Below, piece by piece: positions 35,058 through 45,229 of a stretch of DNA of 64,000 nucleotides. Location of the stretch: the NCBI GenBank assembly GCA_963839535.1, contig CAWIVF010000003.1, positions 62,001 to 126,000 of the forward strand, in the 5' to 3' direction. The stretch comes from RHKX01 sp963839535 (lineage in GTDB: Bacteria; Actinomycetota; Thermoleophilia; Solirubrobacterales; 70-9). The notes under the pieces were generated by a model. That model ran no database searches. It was not told the DNA's origin and saw only the letters and a program-made list of their open reading frames with translations. A program made the translations under genes and the position numbers. Each line of letters starts with the position of its first letter. Position 1 is the first letter of the stretch.

Positions 35058-36844
35058 ATGGCCACCGCCCAGAGCACCACGCCCGAGCCCGCCGCCGCCT
35101 CGCCCTCCGAGCCGGGCGACGGGTTGATCCTCGACCCGAACGCGCCGTCGTTCCCGCACCTCGCCGACGGCGACCGCGAGGCGATCGAGGCGACGATCGA
35201 ATGGTTCGAGGGGCGCGGCAAGGTCGCGCTCAAGGAGGCCGACCGCGAGCACCGCTGGTACTCCGACTACCTCGACTTCCAGGCCGGCGCGCGGATCTTC
35301 GCCCGCTTCCTCACGCCCGCCCGTGACGGAGGTGGCGATCCGGAGCGCCGCTGGGACACCCAGCGGATCTGCGCGCTGAGCGAGGTCTCCGCCTTCTACG
35401 GGCTGGCCTATTGGTACACGTGGCAGGTCACGATCCTCGGCCTCGGCCCGATCTTCCAGTCGGAGAACGAGGCCGCCAGGCAGAAGGCGGCGCGACTGCT
35501 GGAGGAGGGCGGGATCTTCGCCTTCGGCCTCTCCGAGCGGGCCCACGGCGCCGACATCTACTCGACCGACATGGTCCTGACGCCGAACGAGAACGGCGAC
35601 GGCGGCTACACGGCGAGCGGCGGCAAGTACTACATCGGCAACGGCAACGAGGCGGCGATGGTCTCCGTCTTCGGCCGGGTCGAGGGCATCGACGGGCCCG
35701 ACGGCTACGTCTTCTTCGCCGCCGACTCCAAGCACCCGAACTACGAGCTGGTCCGCAACGTCGTCAACTCGCAGAACTACGTCAGCCAGTTCGAGCTGCG
35801 CGAGTACCCCGTCGCGAACGAGGACATCCTCCACACCGGGCCCGGCGCGTTCGACGCGGCCCTGAACACGGTCAACATCGGCAAGTTCAACCTCGGCTTC
35901 GCCTCGATCGGGATCTGCGAGCACGCCCTCCACGAGGCGATCACCCACGCCGACGCGCGCGTTCTCTACGGGATGCGGGTCACCGACTTCCCGCACGTGC
36001 GGCAGGCGTTCACCGACTCCTACGCGCGGCTGATCGCGATGAAGCTGTTCGCCAACCGCGCCATCGACTACTTCCGCGCCGCCTCCCCGGAGGATCGCCG
36101 CTACCTGCTCTTCAACCCGCTGACGAAGATGAAGGTCACGACCGAGGGCGAGCGCGTGATCGACGAGCTCTGGGACGTGATGGCCGCCAAGGGCTTCGAG
36201 CGCGACATGTTCTTCGAGATGGCCGCCCGCGACATCCGCGGCCTGCCGAAGCTCGAGGGAACCGTGCACGTGAACATGGCGCTCGTCCTCAAGTTCATGG
36301 CGGGATACCTGTTCAACGCCGATCCCGACCTGGCGCCCGCTCCCCGCGGGCTCGAGCCGGGCGACGACGAGTTCCTCTTCCGCCAGGGACCCGCACGCGG
36401 GCTGTCGAAGATCCGCTTCGGCGAATGGCAGGCCGCCTTCGAGCCGTTCGCCGAGGTGCCCAACGTCGCCCGCTTCGCGGAGCTCGCCGAGTCGTTCAAG
36501 ACGCTGCTCGTCGATGCCGCTCCCGGGCGAGGAGCAGCAGAAGGACCTCGACTACCTGCTCACCCTCGGCGAGCTGTTCACGCTGATCCCCTACGGCCAG
36601 CTGATCTGCGAGCAGGCGGCGCACGTCGGCCTCGCCGAGGACACGCTCGACCAGATCTTCGACGTGCTGATCCGCGACTTCTCCGCCTACGCCACCGAGC
36701 TCCACGGCAAGGCGTCGGCGACCGAGGCCCAGGCGGATTGGGCCCGCGCCGCGATCACCCGCCCGGTGGTCGACGGCGAGCGGTTCGAGGCCGTCTGGTG
36801 CGAAGGTCACGGGGCTGGCGGGGCCGTACGAGATGCGGGCGTAG
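35058..36844 (+). CDS. Acyl-CoA dehydrogenase/oxidase family protein (two frame breaks)
   Basis: 594 residues after removal of extra bases near 36512 and 36800. It has the acyl-CoA dehydrogenase fold in the long form: IFAFGLSERAHGADIYSTDM is the flavin-binding strand (FGLSE-x-x-HGAD), TASGGKYYIGNGNEA follows, and the C-terminal domain has HVNMALVLKFMAGYLF. The usual CGGxGY motif of classical enzymes is not obvious, so this is a divergent branch. Leaderless start: TAGGGT lies six bases before ATG 35058. Oxidises an acyl-CoA at C2-C3; substrate unknown. Confidence 0.75.
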
Positions 36845-36864
36845 CCGCCACGCCGAAGACGTCG

Positions 36865-36887
36865 TTGACGTCGCATAGCGACGTCAA
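36865..36887. repeat. Perfect 10-bp inverted repeat
   Basis: TTGACGTCGC and GCGACGTCAA separated by ATA, in the gap between the acyl-CoA oxidase-like gene and the unrecognised repeat-containing gene. May be a terminator for the former or an operator for the latter; the core GCGACGT also occurs in the dispersed repeats at 23.2 and 57.8 kb. Confidence 0.55.
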
Positions 36888-36970
36888 GTGCACTCTCGGT
36901 TGTCGGTCAAACTTTTCGTCCAGCCGCGCTTCCTGAGGGGTGCGAAGCGGTATAGATCGCCGTCAGCCCG

Positions 36971-38153
36971 ATGAACGACCTATTCACTACGACGGCCATC
37001 ACTGGCGAAGCCCTAGGCGGTGACCAAGCTGAGGACTCGCTTCGGTCCGTGATCGACAGCGTGGTCGGGGCTCGGGATGGGCGGCTATCAGCCGAGGGGA
37101 GCGGCGACGAGGCGGGAAGCTTCGACCTCGTGCTCATCGTCGTTCCTGCTGGACGGGGTGAGGCGTTGGCGCATGCCTTGATGCTCCGTGGGGGCATTGC
37201 TACGAGCGAGGTGCATCGAGCCTCCTTCGTACGCGGAGATGAGGTTCGCAGTAACGACGGGCCCGCCAGGGTGCGCTCGGCTGTCCAGGAGGCGGTGGCG
37301 GCACGAGACAACCGACTTCGGGAGCTAGGCCACCTCGAAGAGGTGGGCACCTATGACCTCGTAATCATGGCGATGGCCCCTGGACGCGGTGAGTCGCTGG
37401 CCCGGACGGCGAGCACATTCCGCGAGCAGGTCTCCCGCCCTGCCACGGAGGCGGACAGGACGGGTGCCCACGGGTTGCCCGCTGAGTACTCGGCCCTCGA
37501 AGGCAAGGCTGAGGACTGGCCGACAACGCTTGGCTACCTCGCTGCCCTTGAAAAGTCAGCGCGGCCAATCGTCGTAGCCGTCGAGAGCCACCACGGTGCT
37601 CCCGCAACTCAGCAGATCGGCTTTCTGCGCCACGACGGTCAGCATCGCGGTCTGAGCGGGACAGTCTCCGAGTTCTTCAGCGTCTACTGGCCATCCCGAG
37701 ATCAGCTCTCAGGGCGGGTCACGCTGTATGAGCACCTGTTTGAGGGAGCACGACCTCGGCACGATCGATGGCGACGACTACTTCGGCCTCAGGCTCAAAT
37801 TCGGTTCCCACCACGTGGTGTTCCTGGACTCCAACACCAACCTCGACGCTGCCCATCCGAGGAGGCAGCGGGAGCTGGATGACCTTCCGACCGCCGATGA
37901 GATCGCTCACGACCTCGCGACAGGAGGCGGAGAGGACTTCGTCGTCAAGGTTCGGGAGGAGGCCGCTCAGCTACGCCAAAAGCTGATCGGGCTCGGCGCT
38001 GAACGTGCAGCAGAGATGACCGATGAGGAGATCATCGCCGAGATGGTCAGAGTGTCGTGGACAGGTCAGCCAGCACCAGAAGCGAGGGGAACCCAAGTTG
38101 GATTTCGTCAAGCCGCTCGCCGAGGCGATCTCGAGGGCGGCAAGAAGCCTTAG
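36971..38153 (+). CDS. Unrecognised protein with internal tandem duplication (one frame break)
   Basis: 393 residues after removing one extra base near 37740. No family recognised. Residues 24-67 and 101-144 align without gaps, 20 of 44 identical, including RDGRL/RDNRL and AGRGEALA/PGRGESLA around DLV; the period is 77. The second half has VAVESHHGAPATQQIGFLRH and VVFLDSNTNLDAAHP, whose His/Asp residues could bind metal, and ends in a helical acidic region. Codon use is less G/C-biased than its neighbours, and a perfect inverted repeat precedes it, so recent acquisition is possible. Cytoplasmic by lack of signal or membrane segments. Confidence 0.55.
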
Positions 38154-38161
38154 AGCCCCGC

Positions 38162-39470
38162 CTACAGGTAGCGCTCGTCGCTCGGGACCTTCGGCATCTC
38201 GCTCGTGATCTTCTGCATCGTTCCCAGGAACCGGAAGACCTCGGGATAGACGATCGGCTTGCCGTTGTTGAGGACGGCGGCGGAGATGCCGCGCTCGGGG
38301 TCGGCCCAGCCGAGCATGTTCGTGAAGCCGAGGTGGCCGAAGGCGTGCTGGGTGTCGCGGCCGTAGAGGCTGAGCAGCTGCGCGCCGAGCATCAGCCCGT
38401 AGGAGAAGCGGGTCGGGAAGACGAGCGAGAAGTCGAGCTCGAGATGCGAGCGCTCGACCAGCGCCGCCCGAATCGTGTCGGTCTCGATCACGCGCACCCC
38501 GTCGAGCTCGCCGCCGCAGCGCATCACCTCGAAGAACCGGGAGAGCTCGTTCGCGGTCGTCACCGTGTTCGCCGAGGGCACGATCCCGGTCAGGTAGCGG
38601 GGGTCGTTCGTGAGCTCGACGAGCTCGTCGAGGCCGGTGCCGAGCGCCCGGCTGAGCAGGTTCGAGACGGGCGGGAGCGTCGGCGGGCCGGTGATGTAGT
38701 TGACCGCGACCTTGTCGACGTCCTCGGGCGCGACGCCGTAGTTGGTCCAGCGGAAGCCGAGCGGGTCGAGGAACTCCTCGGCCAGCACGGCCCGGATGTC
38801 CTTGCCGGTCACCCGCCGGACGACCTCGGCGAGGATGAAGCCGCCCGAGACCGCGTGGTAGGCGAGCCGGGTGCCGGGATCGGACGACGGCTTCGCGTCG
38901 CTGAGCAGCTCGGCCAGGTGCTCCGAGTCGTCGATGTGGTCGAGATCGAGCGCCTCCTTCGGCAGGTTCGGTACTCCCGCCCGGTGCGCGAGGACGTGAC
39001 CGATCGTGATCTCGTCCTTGCCGTTGCGCTCGTAGCCGGGGACGTGCTCGAGCGATCGGATCGTCGAGGTCGAGCAACCCGCGCTCGCAGAGCTTGTGGA
39101 TCACGAAGGCGGTGATCGCCTTCGAGGTCGAGTAGACGCAGAAGGGGGTCTCGGTCGTCGCGGCGACGCGCTCGGCGCTGCCGTCGTCGCCCGGGCCGTT
39201 GCCGCGGGCGTGGCCGATCGCGCGGTCGAGGATCACGTGGCCGTTGCGGCGGACGCAGACCTGGAGCGCCGGGTGGACGCCGCTGCGGTACCAGTCGGTG
39301 ACTGCACTCCAGATCGACTCGACGTTGTCGGAGCTGACGCCCCCGTCCTCGGGAGCCGCCTCCTCCCCCACCGTCGTCACCGAATCGAGGCTGCGCGGCA
39401 CGCGGATCCGCCGCAGCGGATCGGGCAGACCGAGCGGCGGGCGCGGGACCGAGGGGATCGACGGAGCCAT
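38162..39470 (-). CDS. Class C beta-lactamase-like serine hydrolase (one frame break)
   Basis: 435 residues after removing one extra base near 39053. FCVYSTSKAITAF holds the nucleophile (S-x-x-K), the region HVLAHRAGVPNLP follows, YHAVSGGFILAEVVRR gives the Tyr motif (Y-x-V/N), and HAFGHLGFTNMLGWAD is the HxG/KTG equivalent. Such enzymes are esterases or D-aminopeptidases more often than true beta-lactamases. No signal peptide is evident. TAGGAT nine bases before ATG 39470 suggests a leaderless start. Confidence 0.8.
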
Positions 39471-39479
39471 GCCGGCGCG

Positions 39480-39485
39480 ATCCTA
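39480..39485 (-). promoter_or_regulatory. -10 element of serine hydrolase gene
   Basis: TAGGAT on the minus strand, nine bases before ATG 39470. Confidence 0.5.
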
Positions 39486-39559
39486 TTTCCCCAGCCCCGC
39501 TGCGGGCGCGGGCAAGCGTGTAGGTTGGCGCGAGGAGAGGCCGACTGGGGAGGTTCGAG

Positions 39560-40061
39560 ATGGGTGAGGGGGACGAGCAGGGCGGCGAGGAGCTGCCCGA
39601 GCAGGTCGACGCCGAGCAGGCCCGGGCGCTGGTCGCGGGCGGCAAGGTGCTGGTCATCGACGTGCGCAGCGCCGAGGACTACGCCGAGGAGCGGATCAAC
39701 GGGTCCGTCCACAGCGAGCCGGACGAGATCGAGGAGGCGATCGAGGCCGACAACAGCGGCAAGGAGGACCTGCTGATCGTCTGCGCGGACGGCAAGCGCA
39801 GCGCCGAGATCGCCGAGGAGCTGCGCGGTGAGGACCGCCAGGTGGCGAGCATCGACGGGGGTTTCTCGGCCTGGACCGGCGAGCACCTCCCCACCGCTCC
39901 CAACCCCGACGAGGAGTACGAGGGGCCGCCGGTGAAGCTGCCGGGCGCCGTCGCGCAGAGCGAGGAGCCCGACGACGAGGACGAGGACGAGGACGGACGA
40001 CGAAGAGGACGCCGAGCAGCAGGACGAGGCCGACGAGGCCAAGTCCTCCGACGACGGCTGA
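39560..40061 (+). CDS. Rhodanese-domain protein with acidic tail (one frame break)
   Basis: 166 residues after removing one extra G near 39994. Rhodanese fold: VLVIDVRSAEDYAEERINGS, active-site loop VCADGKRSAE (C-x-x-G-x-R), and GGFSAWTGEHLP. The tail (residues 128-166) is almost all Asp, Glu and Gln once the frame is corrected. Transfers sulfur from a persulfide, or serves as a binding domain. GAGG precedes ATG 39560. Confidence 0.85.
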
Positions 40062-40081
40062 GGGCCGGCGAGCGCCGGCCC
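40062..40081. terminator. Two-way terminator hairpin
   Basis: GGGCCGGC and GCCGGCCC form a perfect eight-pair stem with a GAGC loop, exactly between the stop codons of the converging rhodanese and SDR genes. Confidence 0.6.
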
Positions 40082-40089
40082 GCCGTGGC

Positions 40090-40977
40090 CTAGCTCTTGG
40101 CCGCGGGCTCCTCGGCTGAGGAGTCCTGCTCCTCGGCCGTGCTGTGCGCGGCGCGCTCCTCGTAGGCGGCCCGCTTCGCCTCGTCGACCTCGGCGAGGAC
40201 CTTGTCGGCCTTCATGAAGTGGGCGATCGCCTCGCGCCCGCGACGGGGAACGAGGTTGAGGACCACGGCGATCCCGGCCGACGACTTCGGGACCCAGACG
40301 TCGAAGCGGTTGGTCTCGATCGCCTCGACGATCGCGTCGGCGACCTCCTCGGGCTCGAGCTTCTTCACGCCCCGGGTGTCGGTGAGGCCGCTGCCCAGCT
40401 CGGTGTTGACCACCGCCGGCATCACGCAGGAGACCTCGATCCCGTTGTCGCGGTTCTCCAGGCGAACCGCCTCGCTGAGGCCGACGACCGCGTGCTTGGT
40501 GGCGCTGTAGGTCGCGCCGCCCGGGATCCCCGCCTTGCCGGCCTGGCTGGCGATGTTGACGATGTGGCCGCTGCGTCGCGGGATCATCCGCTCGAGCGCC
40601 AGCTTGGTGCCGTAGATGACCCCGTGCAGGTTGATGTCGATCATCAGGTGGGCCGTCTCGTCGCTCTCGTCGGCGAAGACCCCGAGGGGCATGATCCCCG
40701 CGTTGTTGACCAGGACGTCGACCGGGCCGAGCTCCTTCTCGGCGGCGTCGAGGTAGCGCTCGAAGGAGCCGCGGTCGGTGACGTCGAGCTCGAAGGCGAC
40801 GGCCCCGCCGCCCAGCTCCGCCGCGGTCTGCTCGGCGAGCGACAGGTCGAGATCGCCGATCGCGACGCGGGCGCCCTTGCGCACGAGCGCCGTCGCCGTC
40901 GCCTTGCCGATCCCGCGGGCACCGCCCGTGATCGCAACGACCTTGCCCGAAACCGACTTGACCTGCTTGCGCGCCAT
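40090..40977 (-). CDS. Short-chain dehydrogenase/reductase
   Basis: 295 residues. VVAITGGARGIGKATA is the NAD(P) loop (TGxxxGIG), VLVNNAGIM the NNAG motif, then the catalytic Ser in NIASQAGKAGIPG and YSATKHAV (Y-x-x-x-K). Asp after the second strand (AIGDLDLSLAE) suggests a preference for NAD. The C-terminal 35 residues form an acidic, helical, Ala/Glu-rich tail not needed for the fold. Substrate unknown; similar actinobacterial proteins are annotated as SDR oxidoreductases. Confidence 0.87.
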   Translation of the reverse strand: MARKQVKSVSGKVVAITGGARGIGKATATALVRKGARVAIGDLDLSLAEQTAAELGGGAVAFELDVTDRGSFERYLDAAEKELGPVDVLVNNAGIMPLGVFADESDETAHLMIDINLHGVIYGTKLALERMIPRRSGHIVNIASQAGKAGIPGGATYSATKHAVVGLSEAVRLENRDNGIEVSCVMPAVVNTELGSGLTDTRGVKKLEPEEVADAIVEAIETNRFDVWVPKSSAGIAVVLNLVPRRGREAIAHFMKADKVLAEVDEAKRAAYEERAAHSTAEEQDSSAEEPAAKS

Positions 40978-41054
40978 CGACCCTCTCCTCACCAGCGTTG
41001 AAAGTTCGCCGGGATCATCGCGCACCGGCGGTCCCGGCGCGATGCCCCCGCCGC

Positions 41055-42207
41055 TCAGGCGTCGAGGAGCGCGCTGACCACGGCCAGCGCGACCTCGGCT
41101 CGCGGCAGCAGCGAATCGAGCAGGAGGTACTCGTCGGGGTTGTGGGCGTAGCCGCCGAGCGGGCCGAGCCCGTCGATCGCCAGCGGCACGTGCGGGGCGA
41201 TGTTGCTGGCGTCGCTCGCCCCGCCGCGGGCGGTCGCCGGCGATCGGCCGCCCGAGCAGCTCGCCCGCCCGCTCGAGGACCGGCGCCGCGATCTCCCGCG
41301 AGTCCATCCCCGGCCAGAGCCGCAGGCGCTCGGTGTAGAGCCCGACGCCGTCGACGTCGTTGGGGACGGAGGAGATCACCCGCCCGAACGAGTCCTCGTG
41401 GTCCGCGCGCATGTCGACCAGGAGCTCGCCGCCGGCGGGCACCGCGTTGATGGCCTCCCCCGAGCGCATCATCGTCGGCACGACGCTGAGCGCCTCCGGC
41501 CCGCCCGGATCGTGCATCGCAGCCAGGCTCCCGGCGACGCCGGCGAGGGCGAGCAGCGCGCTGCGGCCGGCGTCGGGGTTGGCGCCGGAATGGGCGGCGA
41601 CGCCGTTCGCCTCGACCCGGATCGCAGCAGCGGCCTTGCGCTTGACGACGAGCGCCTCGGTGCCGTCGGGGAGCCGCTCGCCGCCCTCGAAGCAGAGGCA
41701 GGCGTCGAATCGGGTGAGGCTCGGGCCGTGGGCGAAGGGCGAGGTCCTGAACTCCTCGTCGTTGACGAGCAGCAGCGCGACCTCGGCGAAGGACCCGGAG
41801 CAATCGGCCAGCGCCCGCAGAACGCCGAGCGCCAGCGCGTCGCCGCCCTTCATGTCGATCGTCCCGGAGCCGTGCAGGAGGTTGCCGTCGACGGTCGCCG
41901 GCCGATGGCGGTCGTGCGCGACGACGGTGTCGAGGTGGCCGACGAGGAGGAGCCGCGCGGTCCCGGTCCCCGTCAGGGTCGCGATCAGGTCGGGAGCGTG
42001 ACCGGGCGACGAGCACTCCAGCCGCTCGGTGCGGGCGCCCGGAGGGAGCATCGCCACCGTCGCGGCGACCGCCCGCTCCGCGCCCTCCGCGTCGCCGGAG
42101 GGGCTGGAGATCGAGACGAGCGCGACCGTCTCCTCCAGGGCCCGCTCCGCGATCGCCGCGGCGGTCGCGGCGCGCCAGTCGGGATCGAGATGTCGGGCCT
42201 CGGGCAT
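41055..42207 (-). CDS. M20-family metallopeptidase, CPG2-like (one frame break)
   Basis: 383 residues after removing one extra base near 41239. LLLVGHLDTVVA (His/Asp zinc ligands), GSGTIDMKGGDAL (bridging Asp), VNDEEFRTS (catalytic Glu pair), AHSGANPDAGRSAL and, after the break, GGASDASN and the final GGYAHNPDEYLL (His). The dimerisation domain lies between. Glutamate carboxypeptidase/ArgE-type enzymes remove an acyl or peptide group from amino acids; exact substrate not evident. Confidence 0.85.
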
Positions 42208-42233
42208 CGGGCCGAGCAACCTACCGCCGCTGA

Positions 42234-42239
42234 TAGCTT
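42234..42239 (+). promoter_or_regulatory. -10 element of MBL-fold gene
   Basis: TAGCTT nine bases before GTG 42249. Confidence 0.4.
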
Positions 42240-42248
42240 GGCCGCGCG

Positions 42249-43315
42249 GTGGCACCCAGGGGCGGCACAGGCATCGGCGATCCGACTCCGCTCGGCACAC
42301 CGGCCGAGTTCGAGGGCGGCCTCGCCGAGCTGGCCGACCGGACCTGGGCGTGGCTGCAGCCCAACGGCGGCCTCGGCGAGTCGAACGCCGGCCTGATCGC
42401 CGGCGAGGGCGAGAGCCTGCTCGTCGACACCCTCTGGGACGGGCGCCTGACCGGACCATGCTCGACGCGGCGGCCCCCGTGACCGCTGCCGCCGGCGCCC
42501 CGATCAGGCGGCTGCTCAACACCCACGGCGACGGCGACCACTGGTACGGCAACGGGCTGCTCGACGCGGACGTCGAGATCGTCGCCACCGAGCGGGCGAT
42601 CGAGCAGATGCGCGAGGAGCCGCCGGCGATGCTGACGCGCCTCGCGCCGCTGGGGTCCGTCGCCGGCCTTGCGGGCCGCGTTCCCCGGCTGCCCGGCGGC
42701 GGATCCGCGCGCGGCCTCGCCAGGTTCAGCCAGGCCCTCGGCCGCTACGAGTTCGGCGGCCTGGAGCCCCGGGTCCCCGGCCGGTCGTTCGAGGGCTCGA
42801 TCGGGCTGGAGGTCGGCGGCCGGCGGGTCGAGGTGATCGAGGTCGGCCCGGCCCACACCCCCGGCGACGCCATCGCCTGGGTGCCCGACGTGAGGGTCGT
42901 CTTCGCCGGCGACATCGTCTTCAACGGCGTCACTCCGATCATGTGGGCGGGCCCGGTCGACAACTGGCTGGCGGCGCTCGAGCGGATCGAGCTGCTGGAG
43001 CCCGACGTCGTCGTCGGCGGCCACGGCCCGCCCTGCGGCCTCGACGAGGTGCGGACGCTGCGCGATTACTGGACGGCGCTGAGCGAGGCGGTCGCGGAAT
43101 CCGGCGGCGCGGCGCCGGCGGAGGTGGCCGAGCGGCTGGTCACCTCGCCCGCCTACGCGGCCGCGCCCTGGGGCCGATGGCGTGACCCGGAGCGGACCCT
43201 CGTGAACGTGGCCCGGATCGCCGCGACGAGCTCCGGCGGCAAGAGCGCAGTCGGCACGGTCGAGCGCATCCGCCTGATCGCGGCGATGGGCGCGCTGGGC
43301 GAGCGGCTGGGCTAG
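42249..43315 (+). CDS. MBL-fold metallohydrolase (one frame break)
   Basis: 355 residues if one missing base near 42447 is restored. LNTHGDGDHWYGN is the zinc motif, with Gly-Asp in place of the first H-x-H His as in several MBL subfamilies. GPAHTPGDAIAW, FAGDIVFNGVTP and VVGGHGPPCG supply the remaining ligands. The helical C-terminal extension (residues 270-355) is also seen in alkyl-sulfatase- or cyclase-like MBL proteins. Start GTG 42249 lies nine bases after TAGCTT. It converges with the P450 gene, overlapping by four bases. Confidence 0.8.
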
Positions 43316-44646
43316 ACGACGGCCGGCTCGGGCTCGGCCGGAGCCTGGGCACGGGCGGCGAGCAGCGCTCGGCCACCGCCCGAGGGGCTGACCGTGATCA
43401 TCCGGCGCTGGTTGAACTCGACCGCGTCACCCGCGGAGCGCAGCTCGACCCGGGCGAGCAGCGACTTGAGCACGATCTCCATCTCGAGCATCGCGAAGCT
43501 CGCGCCGACGCAGCGGCGCCGGCCGCCGCCGAACGGGATCCACGTGTACGTGCCCGGGTCGGTGTCGAGGAACCGCTCGGGCCGGAAGGCGTAGGGCTCG
43601 GGGTAGATCTCGGGGTCGTGCTGGACGAGGTAGGCGTTCGGCACGAGGTAGCAGCCGGGCTCGAAGGTCCGGTCGCCGACGTCGATCGGCGCCATCACCT
43701 TGCGCGGCGCCGCGTTGACGAGGACGGGCCGGCGGCGCAGCGTCTCGCGGATGGTCGCGGTCACGTACTCGTCGCGGCCGGCGTCGATCTCGGCGACCAG
43801 GGTGCTGAGGACCTCGGGGTTGCGGACGAGGCGCTCGAAGCACCAGGCGAGCTCGGTCGCCGTCGTCTCGTGGCCGGCGACGAGCAGCGTCATCAGCTCG
43901 TCGCGGATCTCCTCGTCCGACATCGGCGAGCCGTCCTCGTGGCGAGCGGCGATGAACACCGAGAGCACGTCGTCGCCCTCGTTGCCCTCGGCGCGGCGCT
44001 CGGCGATCAGCGAGTAGATCTGCTCGTCGGCGCGCTCGCGGACGCGCAGGAAGCGCGCGACGGGGCCGTGGTTCTGGCTGAGCTTCTGGAGCGGCGGCAG
44101 CAGGCTGAGCGGGTTGGTCCCGAAGGTCAGCATCTCGGTCAGCGACTCCCGCAGCGCGTCGAGCTGGGCGCCTCGCTCGAGCCCGAAGACCGCGCGCAGG
44201 ATGACCTCGAGCGTGAGCGCCTGGACGTGCGGGTGCATCGGCATCGCCCGGTCCCGCGGCCAGGCGTCGATCTCGGCCTCGGTGACCTCGGCGATCACGT
44301 CGGTCAGGGCCGCCATCCGATCGCCGTGGAAGGCGGGCAGCACGAGCTTGCGCTGCGCGAGGTGGCGAGCCTCGTCGAGCAGGAGGATCGAGTTCGGGCC
44401 GACGACCGGCTCGAGGATCTGGGTCCCCTCCCCCGGGTGCAGGACGTCGGCGGGCGCGGTGAAGACGGCCTTGATGTCGGCGGGGTCGGAGACCATCACG
44501 AAGGGCTCCTGACCGAGCAGCTTGATCGTGAAGGTCTTGCCGTAGCGGGCGCGGGCGCTCTCGAGGAACGGGATCGTGCGGGCCCACCAGCCGAGCGTCT
44601 GCACCAGCGTCGGCGCCGATGGACCCGGTGGAAGCGTTCCCCTCAC
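43312..44646 (-). CDS. Cytochrome P450
   Basis: 444 residues, intact. I-helix AGHETTATELAW with the oxygen-activating Thr, K-helix ETLRRRP (E-x-x-R), FRPERF, and heme-binding loop FGGGRRRCVGASFA with the Cys thiolate. Overall closest in pattern to the CYP110/CYP4-like bacterial P450s with ARYGKTFTIKLLG at the start. No ferredoxin or reductase gene adjoins. TAGGAT lies seven bases before GTG 44646, so the mRNA is leaderless. Confidence 0.92.
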   Translation of the reverse strand: MRGTLPPGPSAPTLVQTLGWWARTIPFLESARARYGKTFTIKLLGQEPFVMVSDPADIKAVFTAPADVLHPGEGTQILEPVVGPNSILLLDEARHLAQRKLVLPAFHGDRMAALTDVIAEVTEAEIDAWPRDRAMPMHPHVQALTLEVILRAVFGLERGAQLDALRESLTEMLTFGTNPLSLLPPLQKLSQNHGPVARFLRVRERADEQIYSLIAERRAEGNEGDDVLSVFIAARHEDGSPMSDEEIRDELMTLLVAGHETTATELAWCFERLVRNPEVLSTLVAEIDAGRDEYVTATIRETLRRRPVLVNAAPRKVMAPIDVGDRTFEPGCYLVPNAYLVQHDPEIYPEPYAFRPERFLDTDPGTYTWIPFGGGRRRCVGASFAMLEMEIVLKSLLARVELRSAGDAVEFNQRRMITVSPSGGGRALLAARAQAPAEPEPAVV

Positions 44647-44653
44647 GGGGTCG

Positions 44654-44659
44654 ATCCTA
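44654..44659 (-). promoter_or_regulatory. -10 element of P450 gene
   Basis: TAGGAT on the minus strand, seven bases before GTG 44646. Confidence 0.5.
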
Positions 44660-44713
44660 CGTCGCGCTCCTCAGCGGGGTCTGTGGCATTCCGCACAGAG
44701 GCGCGGCAGCCGG

Positions 44714-45226
44714 TCACGTCTCGACGACGGTCGACACCTCGGGCGCCCCGTTCAGCGTCTGCAGGACCACGCAGTAGCGCTCGGTGAGCTCGATCAGCTT
44801 GTCCAGCTTCGCGGGCTCGGCATCCGTGTCCAGGGCGAACCTGAGTCGGATCGACCGGAAGCCGACCGGGGCCTCGCGGTCGACGCCGAGCGTGCCGCGG
44901 AAATCCAGATCGCCCTCGGCGGTGACGGTCCCCTCGACGGGAATCGACAGGGCCGTTGCGACCGAGCGCATCGTCACGCCGGCGCAGGCGGCGAGCGCCT
45001 CCAGGAGCATGTCCCCCGAGCAGAGCTCCGAACCGTCGCCGCCGGTGGCCGGGTGCAGCCCCGCCGCTGCGATCGCCGCCCCCGTTCGCACCTTGCAGGT
45101 CACGCCCTCGCCCAGGGTCGCCGAGGCCGCGAGCGTCACCAGTGCCGACTCCGGCTCGTCGCGGTAGCGCTCCTTCAGCGGCGCCTGGACCGCGCGCAGT
45201 TCCTCCGCCTTCGTCAGGGCGGGCAC
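44714..45226 (-). CDS. OsmC-family protein
   Basis: 170 residues. The two redox Cys of the family are visible: CSGDMLLEALAACAGVT (helix) and TERYCVVLQ near the end. OsmC/Ohr proteins reduce organic peroxides through this pair; the Ohr branch has an Arg-rich site not clear here, so general OsmC is the safer call. It follows the VOC gene by three bases on the same strand. Confidence 0.85.
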   Translation of the reverse strand: MPALTKAEELRAVQAPLKERYRDEPESALVTLAASATLGEGVTCKVRTGAAIAAAGLHPATGGDGSELCSGDMLLEALAACAGVTMRSVATALSIPVEGTVTAEGDLDFRGTLGVDREAPVGFRSIRLRFALDTDAEPAKLDKLIELTERYCVVLQTLNGAPEVSTVVET

Positions 45227-45229
45227 GGC

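Noticed and set aside
38023..38208. Alternative C-terminus for the unrecognised gene reading LDFVKPLAEAISRAARSL
   Set aside because: Looks more protein-like than the current end, but would need a further indel without family support and would run into the convergent serine hydrolase gene.
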